A DNA stretch of 52,543 bases from positions 1-52,543 of the forward strand of contig JAISMK010000056.1 in assembly GCA_031276785.1 (NCBI GenBank). Reading direction: 5' to 3'. Positions 18,116 to 27,444 of the stretch are shown here, one piece after another. Origin of the DNA: Desulfovibrio sp. GTDB taxonomy: Bacteria; Desulfobacterota; Desulfovibrionia; Desulfovibrionales; Desulfovibrionaceae. The notes beneath the pieces were generated by a model. That model saw only the letters and a program-made list of their open reading frames with translations, did not search any database and was not told where the DNA came from. The position numbers and the translations under genes are program-made. Numbering within the stretch: position 1 is the first letter of the stretch; every line of letters starts with the position of its first letter.

Positions 18116-19498
18116 ATGAACACGACCGGGACTGCGCTCTCCGCTTTTAAGGCCTACGACATCCGGGGCCGGGTACCGGGGGAGGTGAATCTGGAACTTG
18201 CCCGCAAACTGGGTCTGGCCTTCGCGGCGGAGTTCGCGCCCCGCGAGGTCTGCATAGGCCGGGACGCCCGGCTGTCCAGCCGGGATCTGTCCCTGGTGCT
18301 GGAAAACGGACTGCTGGACGGAGGGGCTGATGTTACGGACATCGGGCTGTGCGGCACGGAGGAGCTGTACCATGCCGTTTTCAGCCAGGGCTTTGACGGG
18401 GGGATTATGGTCACCGCCAGCCACAACCCGAAGGACTGGAACGGCTTTAAGCTGGTCCGGGGAGGGGCGCGGCCGCTGAGCGGTGAGAGCGGCCTGTTCG
18501 CCCTCAGGGAGCGCATACTGGCCGGGGATCTGCCCCTGGCGGCGCGTCCCGGCCGAAGGAGGAAAAAAGACTTCCGATCCGCCTATGTGCGGCATCTGAT
18601 GTCCTTGCTGGGAGATGCTGGTTCCCTGGCGCACCTGACCATCGTAGCTGACGCAGGCAACGGCTGCGCCTGGCTGCCCTTGCGGGAATTGCGCGAATAT
18701 CTGCCCTGCGTCCTGGTCCCGTTGCGCCGGGAGCCGGACGGGAATTTCCCCCACGGGGTGCCCAACCCCCTGCTGCCGGAGAACCGGCAGACCACGCGCG
18801 CGGCGGTGCTGGAGCACGGGGCCGGCCTGGGCCTGGCCTGGGACGGAGATTTCGACCGCTGCTTTTTCTTTGATGAAGAGGGTAATTTCGTGGAGGGATA
18901 CTACATGGTGGGCCTTCTGGCGGCCGCTCTTCTGGCCCGCCATCCGGGGGAAACCATCCTGCATGATCCGAGGCTGACCTGGAATACCAGGGAAATCGTG
19001 GAAGAGGCCGGGGGCATTGCCCTGGAAACCAGGACCGGGCACGCCTTTTTCAAGGACCGGATGCGGACGGAGGGGGCCTTGTACGGGGGCGAAATGAGCG
19101 CCCATCATTATTTCCGGGATTTCGCCTGCTGCGACAGCGGCATGCTGGCCTGGCTCCTAGTCTATCAGCTTATGAGCCGGACGGGAAAGCCCCTGTCTCA
19201 ACTGGTGGGGGAGCGCATGCGGCGTTATCCGGCCAGCGGGGAGCGCAACTGCTCTCTGGATGATCCCGCGGCCGCCCTGCTTCTGGCGCGGGAAAAATAC
19301 GCCCCTCAGGCTCTGCGGATTTCCTGCGTGGACGGGGTGAGCATGGAGTTCGCCGACTGGCGCTTCAACCTGCGGCCGTCCAATACCGAACCCCTGGTCC
19401 GCCTCAATGTGGAAAGCAGGGGGGATGAGCCCCTGATGCGCCGCAAGACGGAGGAGATTCTGGCCCTGCTGGCCGGAGGGGATTCTGCTTCCCGCTGA
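18116..19498 (+). CDS. Phosphomannomutase/phosphoglucomutase
   Basis: FKAYDIRGRVP, GIMVTASHNPKDWNGFKLVR, WDGDFDRCFFFDE, RPSNTEPLVRLNVE. Confidence 0.95.
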   Translation: MNTTGTALSAFKAYDIRGRVPGEVNLELARKLGLAFAAEFAPREVCIGRDARLSSRDLSLVLENGLLDGGADVTDIGLCGTEELYHAVFSQGFDGGIMVTASHNPKDWNGFKLVRGGARPLSGESGLFALRERILAGDLPLAARPGRRRKKDFRSAYVRHLMSLLGDAGSLAHLTIVADAGNGCAWLPLRELREYLPCVLVPLRREPDGNFPHGVPNPLLPENRQTTRAAVLEHGAGLGLAWDGDFDRCFFFDEEGNFVEGYYMVGLLAAALLARHPGETILHDPRLTWNTREIVEEAGGIALETRTGHAFFKDRMRTEGALYGGEMSAHHYFRDFACCDSGMLAWLLVYQLMSRTGKPLSQLVGERMRRYPASGERNCSLDDPAAALLLAREKYAPQALRISCVDGVSMEFADWRFNLRPSNTEPLVRLNVESRGDEPLMRRKTEEILALLAGGDSASR

Positions 19499-19523
19499 AA
19501 AGGGCCTGCGGTCTTGATTTCTT

Positions 19524-19559
19524 TAGCGCAGTCCAACTTTTAAAAGTTAAACTGCTCTA
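19524..19559 (-). repeat. P1 palindromic repeat, long form; TAG is DUF4139 gene stop
   Basis: TAGCGCAGTCCAACTTTTAAAAGTTAAACTGCTCTA; stop codon at 19557-19559 (minus). Confidence 0.92.
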
Positions 19560-21293
19560 TTCCTCCCGTCCGGGATCCAGGGGTTTGTCCGCAGGGGCAA
19601 GAACAGTGACTTTGTGGCTGATGGTCCGGCTTTCCCCAGGTTGCAGGGAGAGTTTCCAGCGGTAGATTTTCGTTCCGCCCTGCCTCGGGTCCAGAGACGC
19701 TTCCTCGGGCGGGGGAGTGGAGGAAATGCGGACGGTAATGGCGCTGTCCCGGATCTGGGGCGAAGGATCCTCCACCCAGGCCAGCACAGGCCTGTTGCGG
19801 GTGTTGCGTACCAGGAAGTCCCAATGCCAGAGGACGGTCTGCTCTTTGTCCAGAAAGCCCTGTTCGCCGGTGACGTGTTTCTGATCCAGGCGGGTGGCGA
19901 CAACCTGAGGATCGGCGCCGAAGTGGAGTAGGGCCGACCTGCCGTTCAGGGAGAGCCGTCTTTCGCCCACAAAGACGGTGTCCACAAAGAACCGGGCCTG
20001 GCCCGGCGGCAGCTCCAGAGCCTCTTTCAGGGAAAGGGAGGCGCTGAGAAATCCTTTGGGATTCAGGGCGGGGCGCAGGGTATAGTGAAATTGGGCCGGG
20101 TATTCGTTGCTGGCCAGGGGCACGGTGGTGGCAATGCCGCTTTCTATGTCGCGTCTGCCCAGGTTCCACAGACGGAAGACGCCTTTTTCCTCTTCCGCGG
20201 CGGCAGCGCCTTCTCTGGGAGGGGCCAGCAGGGCGTCCGGTTCCTCCGCAAGGGATAAACTGGACTGGACGGCGGCGATCTGCGCCGTACTCCTCTGCTG
20301 GCGGGCAAGGTTGCGGGGCCGGGGAGTCTCGGGCGCGGCCTCCGCAGTGCCGGCAGCCGTTATCGCGGCCAGGCGGATATGCCAGGGAGGCAGGGGGAGG
20401 GGATCGGGGTTGGTGTCCGGGCCGGAGGTGGAGATGAACACCTCCACATTTTTCCAGGCGAAGCCGGAGGACTGGAGCAGCGAGGCGCTCTGGGCGATGG
20501 TTAGGCTGTCTTTGCCGGGAAACGCGTTGAGATCGTAGAAGGCGCGCCAGGATCCCGGCAGGGTGTAGGAATAGCGCAGGAGGGAAATTTTGTTGTCTTG
20601 GGTTTCCGTCGGGATAAAAACGAAGCGGCGGCCATGCTTCCGGTCATAGTTGCGCAGGGCGTTTTCGGCCTCCTGCAGGAGGATGAGCTGGTCATCCCGC
20701 AGGCGTTCTCCGGAACTTTTGGCCTTGAAGAGGTCGGGAAGAATGTCCTTGAAGGCGGCATCCAGCTTTAGACGCTCCTCGGCTTTGATCTGACTGTTTT
20801 CTTTGTCGCGGATGCGCCAGAGCCTGAGGCGCAGGTCCAGAGTGTCCAGATTGGCGGTCAGGGCATCCGTCTTGTCCCTGAGGGTGACCAGGGTCTGCAG
20901 CAGGGCGCGGCGATCCGGATCGGTTTCTTCCTCGGGCCGGGTGGCCGGCGTCTGGGAAGAGGGCAGAAGGTTCCCTGAAGGCGCGCCGGCGCGCTGCGGA
21001 GGCAGGTCCGTTTCCGGGTCCGGCCAGGAAAAGCCGCTGGCCGGAAGGCCGTCCACGCTGGCGGAGAAGGAGGCTTGTCCGGCTGCGGCGGGCAGGGTCA
21101 GGAGGAAGCCGCGCCCGAGCCCGGCAATGGTTTCCGGAGGCAGGCGCTCTTCCACCGTGGCCTGAACCTGATTCGGGTAAAAAAGGGCGCTTACGGGCCG
21201 GGCTGGAGGCCTGGCGGCCGCGAAGGCGGCGCCGGCGAAAAGTTGGATGAGGCACAGGGCGGAGGGCAGAATTCTTTTCATGCTGGACCTCAA
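19557..21293 (-). CDS. Exported DUF4139-like protein
   Basis: Signal peptide; YPNQVQATVEERL..., SYTLPGSWRAFYDLNA..., VPLASNEYPAQFHYTLRPALNPKGFLSA, WHWDFLVRNTRNRPV. Confidence 0.6.
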   Translation of the reverse strand: MRSSMKRILPSALCLIQLFAGAAFAAARPPARPVSALFYPNQVQATVEERLPPETIAGLGRGFLLTLPAAAGQASFSASVDGLPASGFSWPDPETDLPPQRAGAPSGNLLPSSQTPATRPEEETDPDRRALLQTLVTLRDKTDALTANLDTLDLRLRLWRIRDKENSQIKAEERLKLDAAFKDILPDLFKAKSSGERLRDDQLILLQEAENALRNYDRKHGRRFVFIPTETQDNKISLLRYSYTLPGSWRAFYDLNAFPGKDSLTIAQSASLLQSSGFAWKNVEVFISTSGPDTNPDPLPLPPWHIRLAAITAAGTAEAAPETPRPRNLARQQRSTAQIAAVQSSLSLAEEPDALLAPPREGAAAAEEEKGVFRLWNLGRRDIESGIATTVPLASNEYPAQFHYTLRPALNPKGFLSASLSLKEALELPPGQARFFVDTVFVGERRLSLNGRSALLHFGADPQVVATRLDQKHVTGEQGFLDKEQTVLWHWDFLVRNTRNRPVLAWVEDPSPQIRDSAITVRISSTPPPEEASLDPRQGGTKIYRWKLSLQPGESRTISHKVTVLAPADKPLDPGREE

Positions 21294-21799
21294 GGGTTGG
21301 TAAGCGGACAGGAACGGATTTTTTCCACCAGGGCGGTGGTGGAGAAGCCGGGGAGCAGGGGCAGGGAACGGACCGCGCCTCCGCAGGCCTTGACAAAGTC
21401 GGCGCCCACAATGGCCTCTTCGGGCCAGTCGCCGCCTTTGACCAGAATATTCGGGCGCACGGCCCGGATGAGGTCCAAAGGGGTATCCTCGTCAAATTCC
21501 ACGATATAGTCCACCGAGGCCAGGTGGGCCAGGACAAAGGCCCGGACGGCGAAGGGATTGAGGGGCCGGTCCGGCCCCTTGCCCAGGCGGCGGACGGAGC
21601 CATCGCTGTTCAGGCCCAGGATCAGGGCGTCGCCCAGATCCCGGGCCTGCCGCAGCAGACGGGCATGGCCGGGGTGTACAAGATCGTAACAGCCGTTGGT
21701 GAAGACGATTTTTTTTCCCGCCCGGCGCAGGGAGGGCAGGAGCCGCAGAAGTTCCGGCCGGGACAGGATGGCCGGATGCCGTAGGGTGTCATAGGTCAC
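21290..21799 (-). CDS. rfaE2: D-glycero-beta-D-manno-heptose 1-phosphate adenylyltransferase (RfaE domain II)
   Basis: VFTNGCYDLVHPGHARLLRQARDLGD, LNSDGSVRRLGKG, NILVKGGDW. Confidence 0.93.
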   Translation of the reverse strand: MTYDTLRHPAILSRPELLRLLPSLRRAGKKIVFTNGCYDLVHPGHARLLRQARDLGDALILGLNSDGSVRRLGKGPDRPLNPFAVRAFVLAHLASVDYIVEFDEDTPLDLIRAVRPNILVKGGDWPEEAIVGADFVKACGGAVRSLPLLPGFSTTALVEKIRSCPLTNP

Positions 21800-21843
21800 A
21801 GGCGTTCTTCCGAGCCGGGCGAGGTTGAGGGGGCAAAGCCCCC

Positions 21844-21870
21844 TAGCTATTTCACTTTGAAATTGGTCTA
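21844..21870. repeat. P1 palindromic repeat, short form, tandem with the next
   Basis: TAGCTATTTCACTTTGAAATTGGTCTA; shares TA at 21869-21870 with the adjacent element. Confidence 0.8.
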
Positions 21871-21904
21871 GAGCGGTCCAACTTTTAAAAGTTAAACTGA
21901 TCTA
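21869..21904 (-). repeat. P1 palindromic repeat, long form; TAG is trpS stop
   Basis: TAGAGCGGTCCAACTTTTAAAAGTTAAACTGATCTA; trpS stop at 21902-21904 (minus). Confidence 0.92.
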
Positions 21905-22945
21905 AAACCCAATAATACTGCGGACTTCCTCCATGGTTGCCTGGGCCACGGCCCTGGCCCGGGCATTGCCGGCTTCCAGAACTTCCTGGACATAGCCCGG
22001 CCGGGCGCTGAGACGGGCGCGCCGTTCCTGCATGGGGGCCAGGAAGGATTCCAGGCGGTCAAGGAGAATCTTTTTACAGTCAACGCAACCAAGGGCGGCT
22101 TTGGCGCAGCCGGCCCGGATTTCTTCCCTGGCTTGGGAGGGGGTGAGCAGCTCGTGGTAGGGAAAGAGATTGCAGACATCGGGGTTGCCGGGGTCGTGGC
22201 GGCGCAGGCGGGCCTTGTCCGTAAGCATGCCCTTGATCTTGGGGGTTATGGTATCCATGCCCTCGCGCAGAAAAATGCCGTTGTTATAACTTTTGGACAT
22301 TTTGCGCCCGTCCAGGCCGGGGCATTTCGGGGTTTCAGTCAGCCGGGCCTCCGGCTCGGGAAAAAAGTCGCCATACATGTTGTTGAAGCGGCGGGCTATT
22401 TCCCGGGCGAGTTCCATGTGCGGGAGCTGGTCCTGCCCCACCGGAACCCAGCGGGCCTTGTAAATGATGATGTCCGTGGTCATGAGTACCGGGTAGCCGA
22501 GAAAACCATAGGTGGAGAGATCGCGGGAGGTGATCTGCTGCTGCTGTTCCTTGTAGGTGGGGCAGCGTTCCAGCCAGCTTACGGGAGTCACCATGGAAAG
22601 GATGAGGTGCAGCTCGGCATGTTCCTTGATCTGGGATTGCTGAAAGATTACGCAGCGCTCCGGGTCCAGGCCGGCCACCAGCCAGTCTTCAACCAGGGAG
22701 GGGATGAATTCCCGGATGGCCAGAGAATTTTCGTATTCGCTGGTCAGGGCGTGCCAGTCGGCCACAAAATAGAAAGCTTCCATGGTTTCCTGCATGGCGA
22801 CCCAGTTCTCAAGCACGCCGAAATAGTGCCCGAGATGCAGTTCGCCGGTGGGGCGCATGCCGGAAAGAACGCGGTCCCGGGCAGCCGCTGGTGGGGGGGA
22901 GGAGGTTGCGGACATGGCGTCTCCGGGTATGAAAATGTCTTTCAT
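21902..22945 (-). CDS. trpS: Tryptophanyl-tRNA synthetase
   Basis: SGMRPTGELHLGHYFGVLENW, FVADWHALTSEY, DGRKMSKSYNNGI. Confidence 0.96.
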   Translation of the reverse strand: MKDIFIPGDAMSATSSPPPAAARDRVLSGMRPTGELHLGHYFGVLENWVAMQETMEAFYFVADWHALTSEYENSLAIREFIPSLVEDWLVAGLDPERCVIFQQSQIKEHAELHLILSMVTPVSWLERCPTYKEQQQQITSRDLSTYGFLGYPVLMTTDIIIYKARWVPVGQDQLPHMELAREIARRFNNMYGDFFPEPEARLTETPKCPGLDGRKMSKSYNNGIFLREGMDTITPKIKGMLTDKARLRRHDPGNPDVCNLFPYHELLTPSQAREEIRAGCAKAALGCVDCKKILLDRLESFLAPMQERRARLSARPGYVQEVLEAGNARARAVAQATMEEVRSIIGF

Positions 22946-23655
22946 AAGCGCAAGCGGGCCAGTTGACCAAGAATGACGGGGTCCAGCCCGGTGAGGAAGC
23001 CGATGGCGGCCACCGTGGCCTGGATGCAGGGCACAAGAATGGAACCGGGCAGATTCGTGGCCAGGAGGAGAATGACAAGCAGCAGGCCGAACCGCCCCAC
23101 GCTGTTGTATGCCCTGGCCAGAGGGCCGGGCAGCAGGCCGCCCAGGATGTGGCCGCCGTCCAGGGGAGGCAGGGGCAGCAGGTTGAACCAGGCCAGGGCG
23201 CAGTTGATGAAGGTTCCCAGAGCCAGGGAAATGCAGACGGCTGTCAGCAGGATGGAGAGGGAGGTCAGGCCGGATGTTACCAGGTTGAGCACAAGGCGGA
23301 TCAGCGCCGCGCAGAGGATGGCCACCAGGAGGTTGGCCATAGGGCCCGCCAGGGAGACCAGGATCATTCCCTGGCGGGGGAAACGGAAATATCCCGGCTG
23401 GACGGGGACGGGCTTGGCCCAGCCGAAGACCACTGGACTGGGGGAAAGGGAGGTTAAGGCGAAGACTCCCATACCCACGGGGTCTATGTGCGGCAGGGGA
23501 TTAAGGGTCAGGCGCCCCATTGCCCTGGCTGTGGGATCTCCCAGCTTGCCGGCCACCCAGCCGTGGGCCACTTCATGGCAGATAATGCCAAAAAGGGCCG
23601 GCACAAGCGCCAGCCCAAAAGTTTGCAGGCCAAGGTAAAAATCGTGCGCTCCCAT
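22942..23655 (-). CDS. Site-2 protease family (M50) membrane metalloprotease
   Basis: ICHEVAHGWVAGKLGDPTA, NLLPLPPLDGGHIL; polytopic. Confidence 0.9.
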   Translation of the reverse strand: MGAHDFYLGLQTFGLALVPALFGIICHEVAHGWVAGKLGDPTARAMGRLTLNPLPHIDPVGMGVFALTSLSPSPVVFGWAKPVPVQPGYFRFPRQGMILVSLAGPMANLLVAILCAALIRLVLNLVTSGLTSLSILLTAVCISLALGTFINCALAWFNLLPLPPLDGGHILGGLLPGPLARAYNSVGRFGLLLVILLLATNLPGSILVPCIQATVAAIGFLTGLDPVILGQLARLRL

Positions 23656-23664
23656 ATCCGGCGT

Positions 23665-24033
23665 TCAGGCAAGGCCCTTCCGCTGCAGTACGGAGCGGAT
23701 GGAGTCTTTCAGCATGGACAGATCCACGGATTTCACGCAGTAGGCGTCCGCGGCAATGGATTTAAGGTCGTATTGGAAACTGTCGTAGGCTGTGCTGAGG
23801 ATGACCGGCAGGGTGCTGGTTTGGGCCCGGATGGTTTGCAGCAGATCCAGTCCGGAAACATTGGCGAGTTTGATGTCCAGAAGGACAAGGTCGGGATTTT
23901 CCCGCCGGATGACAGCCAGGATGGGTTCCTGCCCGTCGGATGACGCCACGGTGTACCCTTCCGTTTCCAGCTCTTCCTGGTACAGCATGCGGATGTGGGG
24001 CTCGTCGTCCACTACAAGAAGCTTGATGGCCAT
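23665..24033 (-). CDS. Stand-alone response regulator receiver protein
   Basis: LLVVDDEPHIRMLY, DLVLLDIKLANVSGLDLL; beta5 KS replaces the usual KP. Confidence 0.88.
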   Translation of the reverse strand: MAIKLLVVDDEPHIRMLYQEELETEGYTVASSDGQEPILAVIRRENPDLVLLDIKLANVSGLDLLQTIRAQTSTLPVILSTAYDSFQYDLKSIAADAYCVKSVDLSMLKDSIRSVLQRKGLA

Positions 24034-24319
24034 GAAGCACCTCTTGGAGAAGAAAGGGCGGTTTGGCCATGGGACAATGCCGAAACAGCGCGCTTCCGGC
24101 CCGCCATCGCCTCTTCCCGCCTGCCGCCGGAATGCAGATGCAGCGGCCTGACAAGGTTATCAACAAATCATAACAACGATACTCCGCTCCGGGCAGGTAT
24201 GCAAGCCTAAATCCTTTTTCGATAAGGGAAAATACGCGGACGTTTTTTGCCGCTATTTTGTCTTGCCAAGCGCTCCTTTCCTTCGCACAATGCCCCGGAC
24301 ATCCATTCGGGGTATAAGC

Positions 24320-24964
24320 ATGCTGGCGATTCTTGATTACGAAGCAGGCAACCAGACCAGCGTCCTGCGCGGTCTGGCCGGTCAGGGACTGGAGGCCGTA
24401 ATTACGGCGGACGCGGCGGTGCTGGCCGCGGCGGCAGGGATCATTTTCCCGGGCGTGGGGGCGGCTGGACAGGCCATGGACGTGCTGCGCCGCAGTGGAC
24501 TGGACAGCGCCCTCACCCGGCTGGTCGCCGCCGGCAAGCCCCTGCTGGGCATCTGCCTGGGCTGCCAGATCCTTCTGGAAAGCAGCGAGGAGGGCGACAC
24601 CCGCACCCTGGGCCTGATTCCCGGACGCTGCCGGCGCTTTGCCCAGCACCTGCGCGATGAAGACGGAGAACCTCTGCGCATTCCCCACATGGGTTGGAAC
24701 GGTTGCCGCCTGCAGCGGCCTTGCCGTCTTTTCCGGGGCATTTCCTCGGATGCCGAATTTTATTTTGTCCACAGCTACTATGCGGACCCGGACTCGGATC
24801 TGGTCATTGCCACCACCCGTCACGGCCTGGAATTTTGTTCCGTCCTCGGACGCGATGGGTTCTGGGCAGTGCAGTTCCATCCGGAAAAGAGCGGCCGGGC
24901 GGGTCTGGCCCTGTTGCGCAATTTTTACGAATACTGCCGGGAAGGGGCGGCCGGGCAATGGTAA
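24320..24964 (+). CDS. hisH: Imidazole glycerol phosphate synthase subunit HisH
   Basis: [74 protein letters not shown]. Confidence 0.93.
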   Translation: MLAILDYEAGNQTSVLRGLAGQGLEAVITADAAVLAAAAGIIFPGVGAAGQAMDVLRRSGLDSALTRLVAAGKPLLGICLGCQILLESSEEGDTRTLGLIPGRCRRFAQHLRDEDGEPLRIPHMGWNGCRLQRPCRLFRGISSDAEFYFVHSYYADPDSDLVIATTRHGLEFCSVLGRDGFWAVQFHPEKSGRAGLALLRNFYEYCREGAAGQW

Positions 24965-25734
24965 GCAAACGTATTATCCCCTGCCTGGATGTGCGGGCCG
25001 GCAAACTGACCAAAGGGGTACGCTTTTCCGACAACGTGGATATCGGGGATCCCGTGGAGGCGGCCCGTCGCTATTACGAACAAGGGGCGGACGAGATTGT
25101 TTTCTACGACATCACCGCCTCCCACGAGGGGCGGGGCATCTTTCTTTCCGTGGTGGAGCGGGTGGCTGAAACCATAGCCATTCCCTTCTCCGTGGGGGGC
25201 GGCGTCTCCACCGTGGCGGACATGCGCGCCGTGCTCCTGGCCGGGGCGGAAAAGGTTTCCGTCAACTCCGCCGCCGTCGCCTGTCCGGACATTATCAGCC
25301 GGGGGGCGGAGGCCTTCGGCTCCCAGGCCATCGTGGTGGGCATGGACGTGAAAAGGGTGCCCCCGCGTCCGGAGGTTCCTTCGGGCTATGAAGTCGTTAT
25401 CCACGGCGGGCGCACCTTCATGAACAAGGACGCCCTGGCCTGGGCCAGGCGTTGCTGGGATCTGGGGGCCGGGGAAATCTGCCTTAATTCCATTGACGCC
25501 GACGGCACCGGGGACGGTTACGATCTGAATCTGACCCGGGCCGTGGCCGAAGCCGTGCGCATCCCGGTCATCGCCTCCGGCGGGGCCGGCTCCCCGGAAC
25601 ACATGTTTCTGGCTTTGACCGAGGGCAGGGCCTCGGCCGCCCTTGTCGCCTCCATCGTCCACTACGGCCGGTACGCCATTGCGGAGATCAAGGAATACCT
25701 GTCCCGCAGGGGATGTAAGGTCCGGCCCGCGTAG
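24958..25734 (+). CDS. hisF: Imidazole glycerol phosphate synthase subunit HisF
   Basis: [53 protein letters not shown]; overlaps hisH end. Confidence 0.93.
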   Translation: MVSKRIIPCLDVRAGKLTKGVRFSDNVDIGDPVEAARRYYEQGADEIVFYDITASHEGRGIFLSVVERVAETIAIPFSVGGGVSTVADMRAVLLAGAEKVSVNSAAVACPDIISRGAEAFGSQAIVVGMDVKRVPPRPEVPSGYEVVIHGGRTFMNKDALAWARRCWDLGAGEICLNSIDADGTGDGYDLNLTRAVAEAVRIPVIASGGAGSPEHMFLALTEGRASAALVASIVHYGRYAIAEIKEYLSRRGCKVRPA

Positions 25735-25828
25735 CGCGCTTGCGCGGCGGAACTTCCCGGGAGAGCCGCATCTTGACAGGCGCGCCTCCCGTGCTTACCC
25801 CTTGAAGGCACAAGGAGCAAAGCGGGAT

Positions 25829-26488
25829 ATGAACAGACGCCCTCCCCATTTCCCCTCCCCGGCCGGAATGCCCGAGCCGGAGGAGCAGGGCAGAACCGGA
25901 GCTGAAGACTTAGCCGCCGAATACTGGAGCGCCGCCGGCGGGCAAGAGGAATCCCCCGCCGTGGACAGCGCCCCGCCCGGCGAGGCGGAGCCGGCGGCCG
26001 CGTTGGACGAAGCTGACTTGGCCGCCCTGTGCCGGGAGCGCATCTGTCCCGGCTGCCCTGAGAAAAAGGAGGCTGATGACGCCCGCCTGCGCGTTCTGGC
26101 GGAGTTGGACAACGCTCGCAAGCGTCTGGCCAGGGAGCGGGAGGAGCAGATCCGCTTCGCCTCCGAGGCCGTGCTGACGGAGATCCTTCCCTCCTTGGAC
26201 AACTTGAATCTGGCCCTGTTTCATGCCGCTCCCGACGATGCCTGCCGGGACTTTGTCGTCGGCGTGCGCATGACCCGGGATCTGCTGACGGAAGCCCTGA
26301 AAAAGCACGGCCTGCTTCCTGTGGGGGAAGTGGGCGAGGCGTTTGATCCCTCCCGGCACGAGGCTGTGGGCATGGCCCCTGCGGATGATGTTCCGGAGGG
26401 GCATGTCTGCGCTCTTCTGGCCTCCGGCTATACCCTGCATGGCCGCCTTCTCCGCCCGGCCAAGGTCATGGTCTGCCGGCGGACGTAA
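25829..26488 (+). CDS. grpE: Nucleotide exchange factor GrpE
   Basis: AELDNARKRLAREREEQIRFASEAVLTEILPSLDNLNLAL, FDPSRHEAVGMAPADDVPEGHVCALLASGYTLHGRLLRPAKVMV. Confidence 0.93.
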   Translation: MNRRPPHFPSPAGMPEPEEQGRTGAEDLAAEYWSAAGGQEESPAVDSAPPGEAEPAAALDEADLAALCRERICPGCPEKKEADDARLRVLAELDNARKRLAREREEQIRFASEAVLTEILPSLDNLNLALFHAAPDDACRDFVVGVRMTRDLLTEALKKHGLLPVGEVGEAFDPSRHEAVGMAPADDVPEGHVCALLASGYTLHGRLLRPAKVMVCRRT

Positions 26489-26524
26489 TTCCGGCCGTCG
26501 GCGACAAGCTCAAATGTATATACA

Positions 26525-26573
26525 AGCAATTTCATTTTGAAATTGCTCTGGCGGCGGGGTTTCCGCCGCAGAG
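26525..26573. repeat. P1 short form plus GC-rich hairpin (P1-GC)
   Basis: AGCAATTTCATTTTGAAATTGCTCTGGCGGCGGGGTTTCCGCCGCAGA. Confidence 0.8.
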
Positions 26574-26582
26574 GATTTGCAC

Positions 26583-27431
26583 ATGATCCAGTGCGCCCGA
26601 ATTTTTGATTATCTGCGGGACCTCTGGAGGCAGCCCCGGGTTTCCCGGGGAGTTTCCCTTTTCCTGATTTTCAGCTTTGTTCTGGCGGTGGGCTGCATCA
26701 CCCTGAATAAGCAGGGTCTTCTTCCCCAACCCCTGGCCGGCCTGCTGCCCTCCAATCCCTTTGACGCCATCATGATGGCCTTCAGTCTGGTCCTGGCCAT
26801 TGAGGTTATAGAGCTGATCATCGCCATTTCCGATTCCGTTTCCCTGGCCGTGGGCAAACAACTGGAAATAATGGGGCTGCTCCTGCTGCGGGAAACATTT
26901 ACCGACATTAGCCTGCTGGATGTCCGCCTCGATGCCTCCGAGGATTACCGGATGCTGCTGCAGATAGCCAGCACCGCCGTGGCCGGCCTGCTTCTCTTCG
27001 TCATGCGGGGACTGTTCGCGAAGTTCCGCTACCTGCAGTGGAACAAGGATGTGGCCAGCTATATCAACGCCAAAAAATGCGTCGCCCTGAGCCTTTTTCT
27101 GTTTTTTGTGGCCGCCGGCGTCAACGATCTTTACGGTATTCTGCTGCTGGGGCGGGATCCGGTCTTTTTCCGCGTCTTTTACACCAGCCTGATTTTTGCC
27201 GATATTCTGCTGGTGCTGGGCGGCCAGTATTATATGCCCTGCTTTCACGCCACGTTCCGCAACTCCGGCTATGCCGTGGGAACCCTGCTCATGCGTCTGT
27301 CCTTCGGCGCCCCCCATTATCTGGGAGCAGCGCTCTGCGTGTTCGCCGGGTTCTATATTCTGGCCCTCACCTGGGCGGCCTCCCGCTTTTCCCCCGAAAT
27401 TCTGGAAGGGGCGGCGGTCAGGGCGGCCTGA
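26583..27431 (+). CDS. Uncharacterised polytopic membrane protein
   Basis: ORF with several hydrophobic segments (FLIFSFVLAVGCI, IMMAFSLVLAIEVIELIIAI, TAVAGLLLFVM, LSLFLFFVAAGVNDLYGIL, GAALCVFAGFYILALTWA). Confidence 0.75.
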   Translation: MIQCARIFDYLRDLWRQPRVSRGVSLFLIFSFVLAVGCITLNKQGLLPQPLAGLLPSNPFDAIMMAFSLVLAIEVIELIIAISDSVSLAVGKQLEIMGLLLLRETFTDISLLDVRLDASEDYRMLLQIASTAVAGLLLFVMRGLFAKFRYLQWNKDVASYINAKKCVALSLFLFFVAAGVNDLYGILLLGRDPVFFRVFYTSLIFADILLVLGGQYYMPCFHATFRNSGYAVGTLLMRLSFGAPHYLGAALCVFAGFYILALTWAASRFSPEILEGAAVRAA

Positions 27432-27444
27432 AGGGAAGGCCGCT

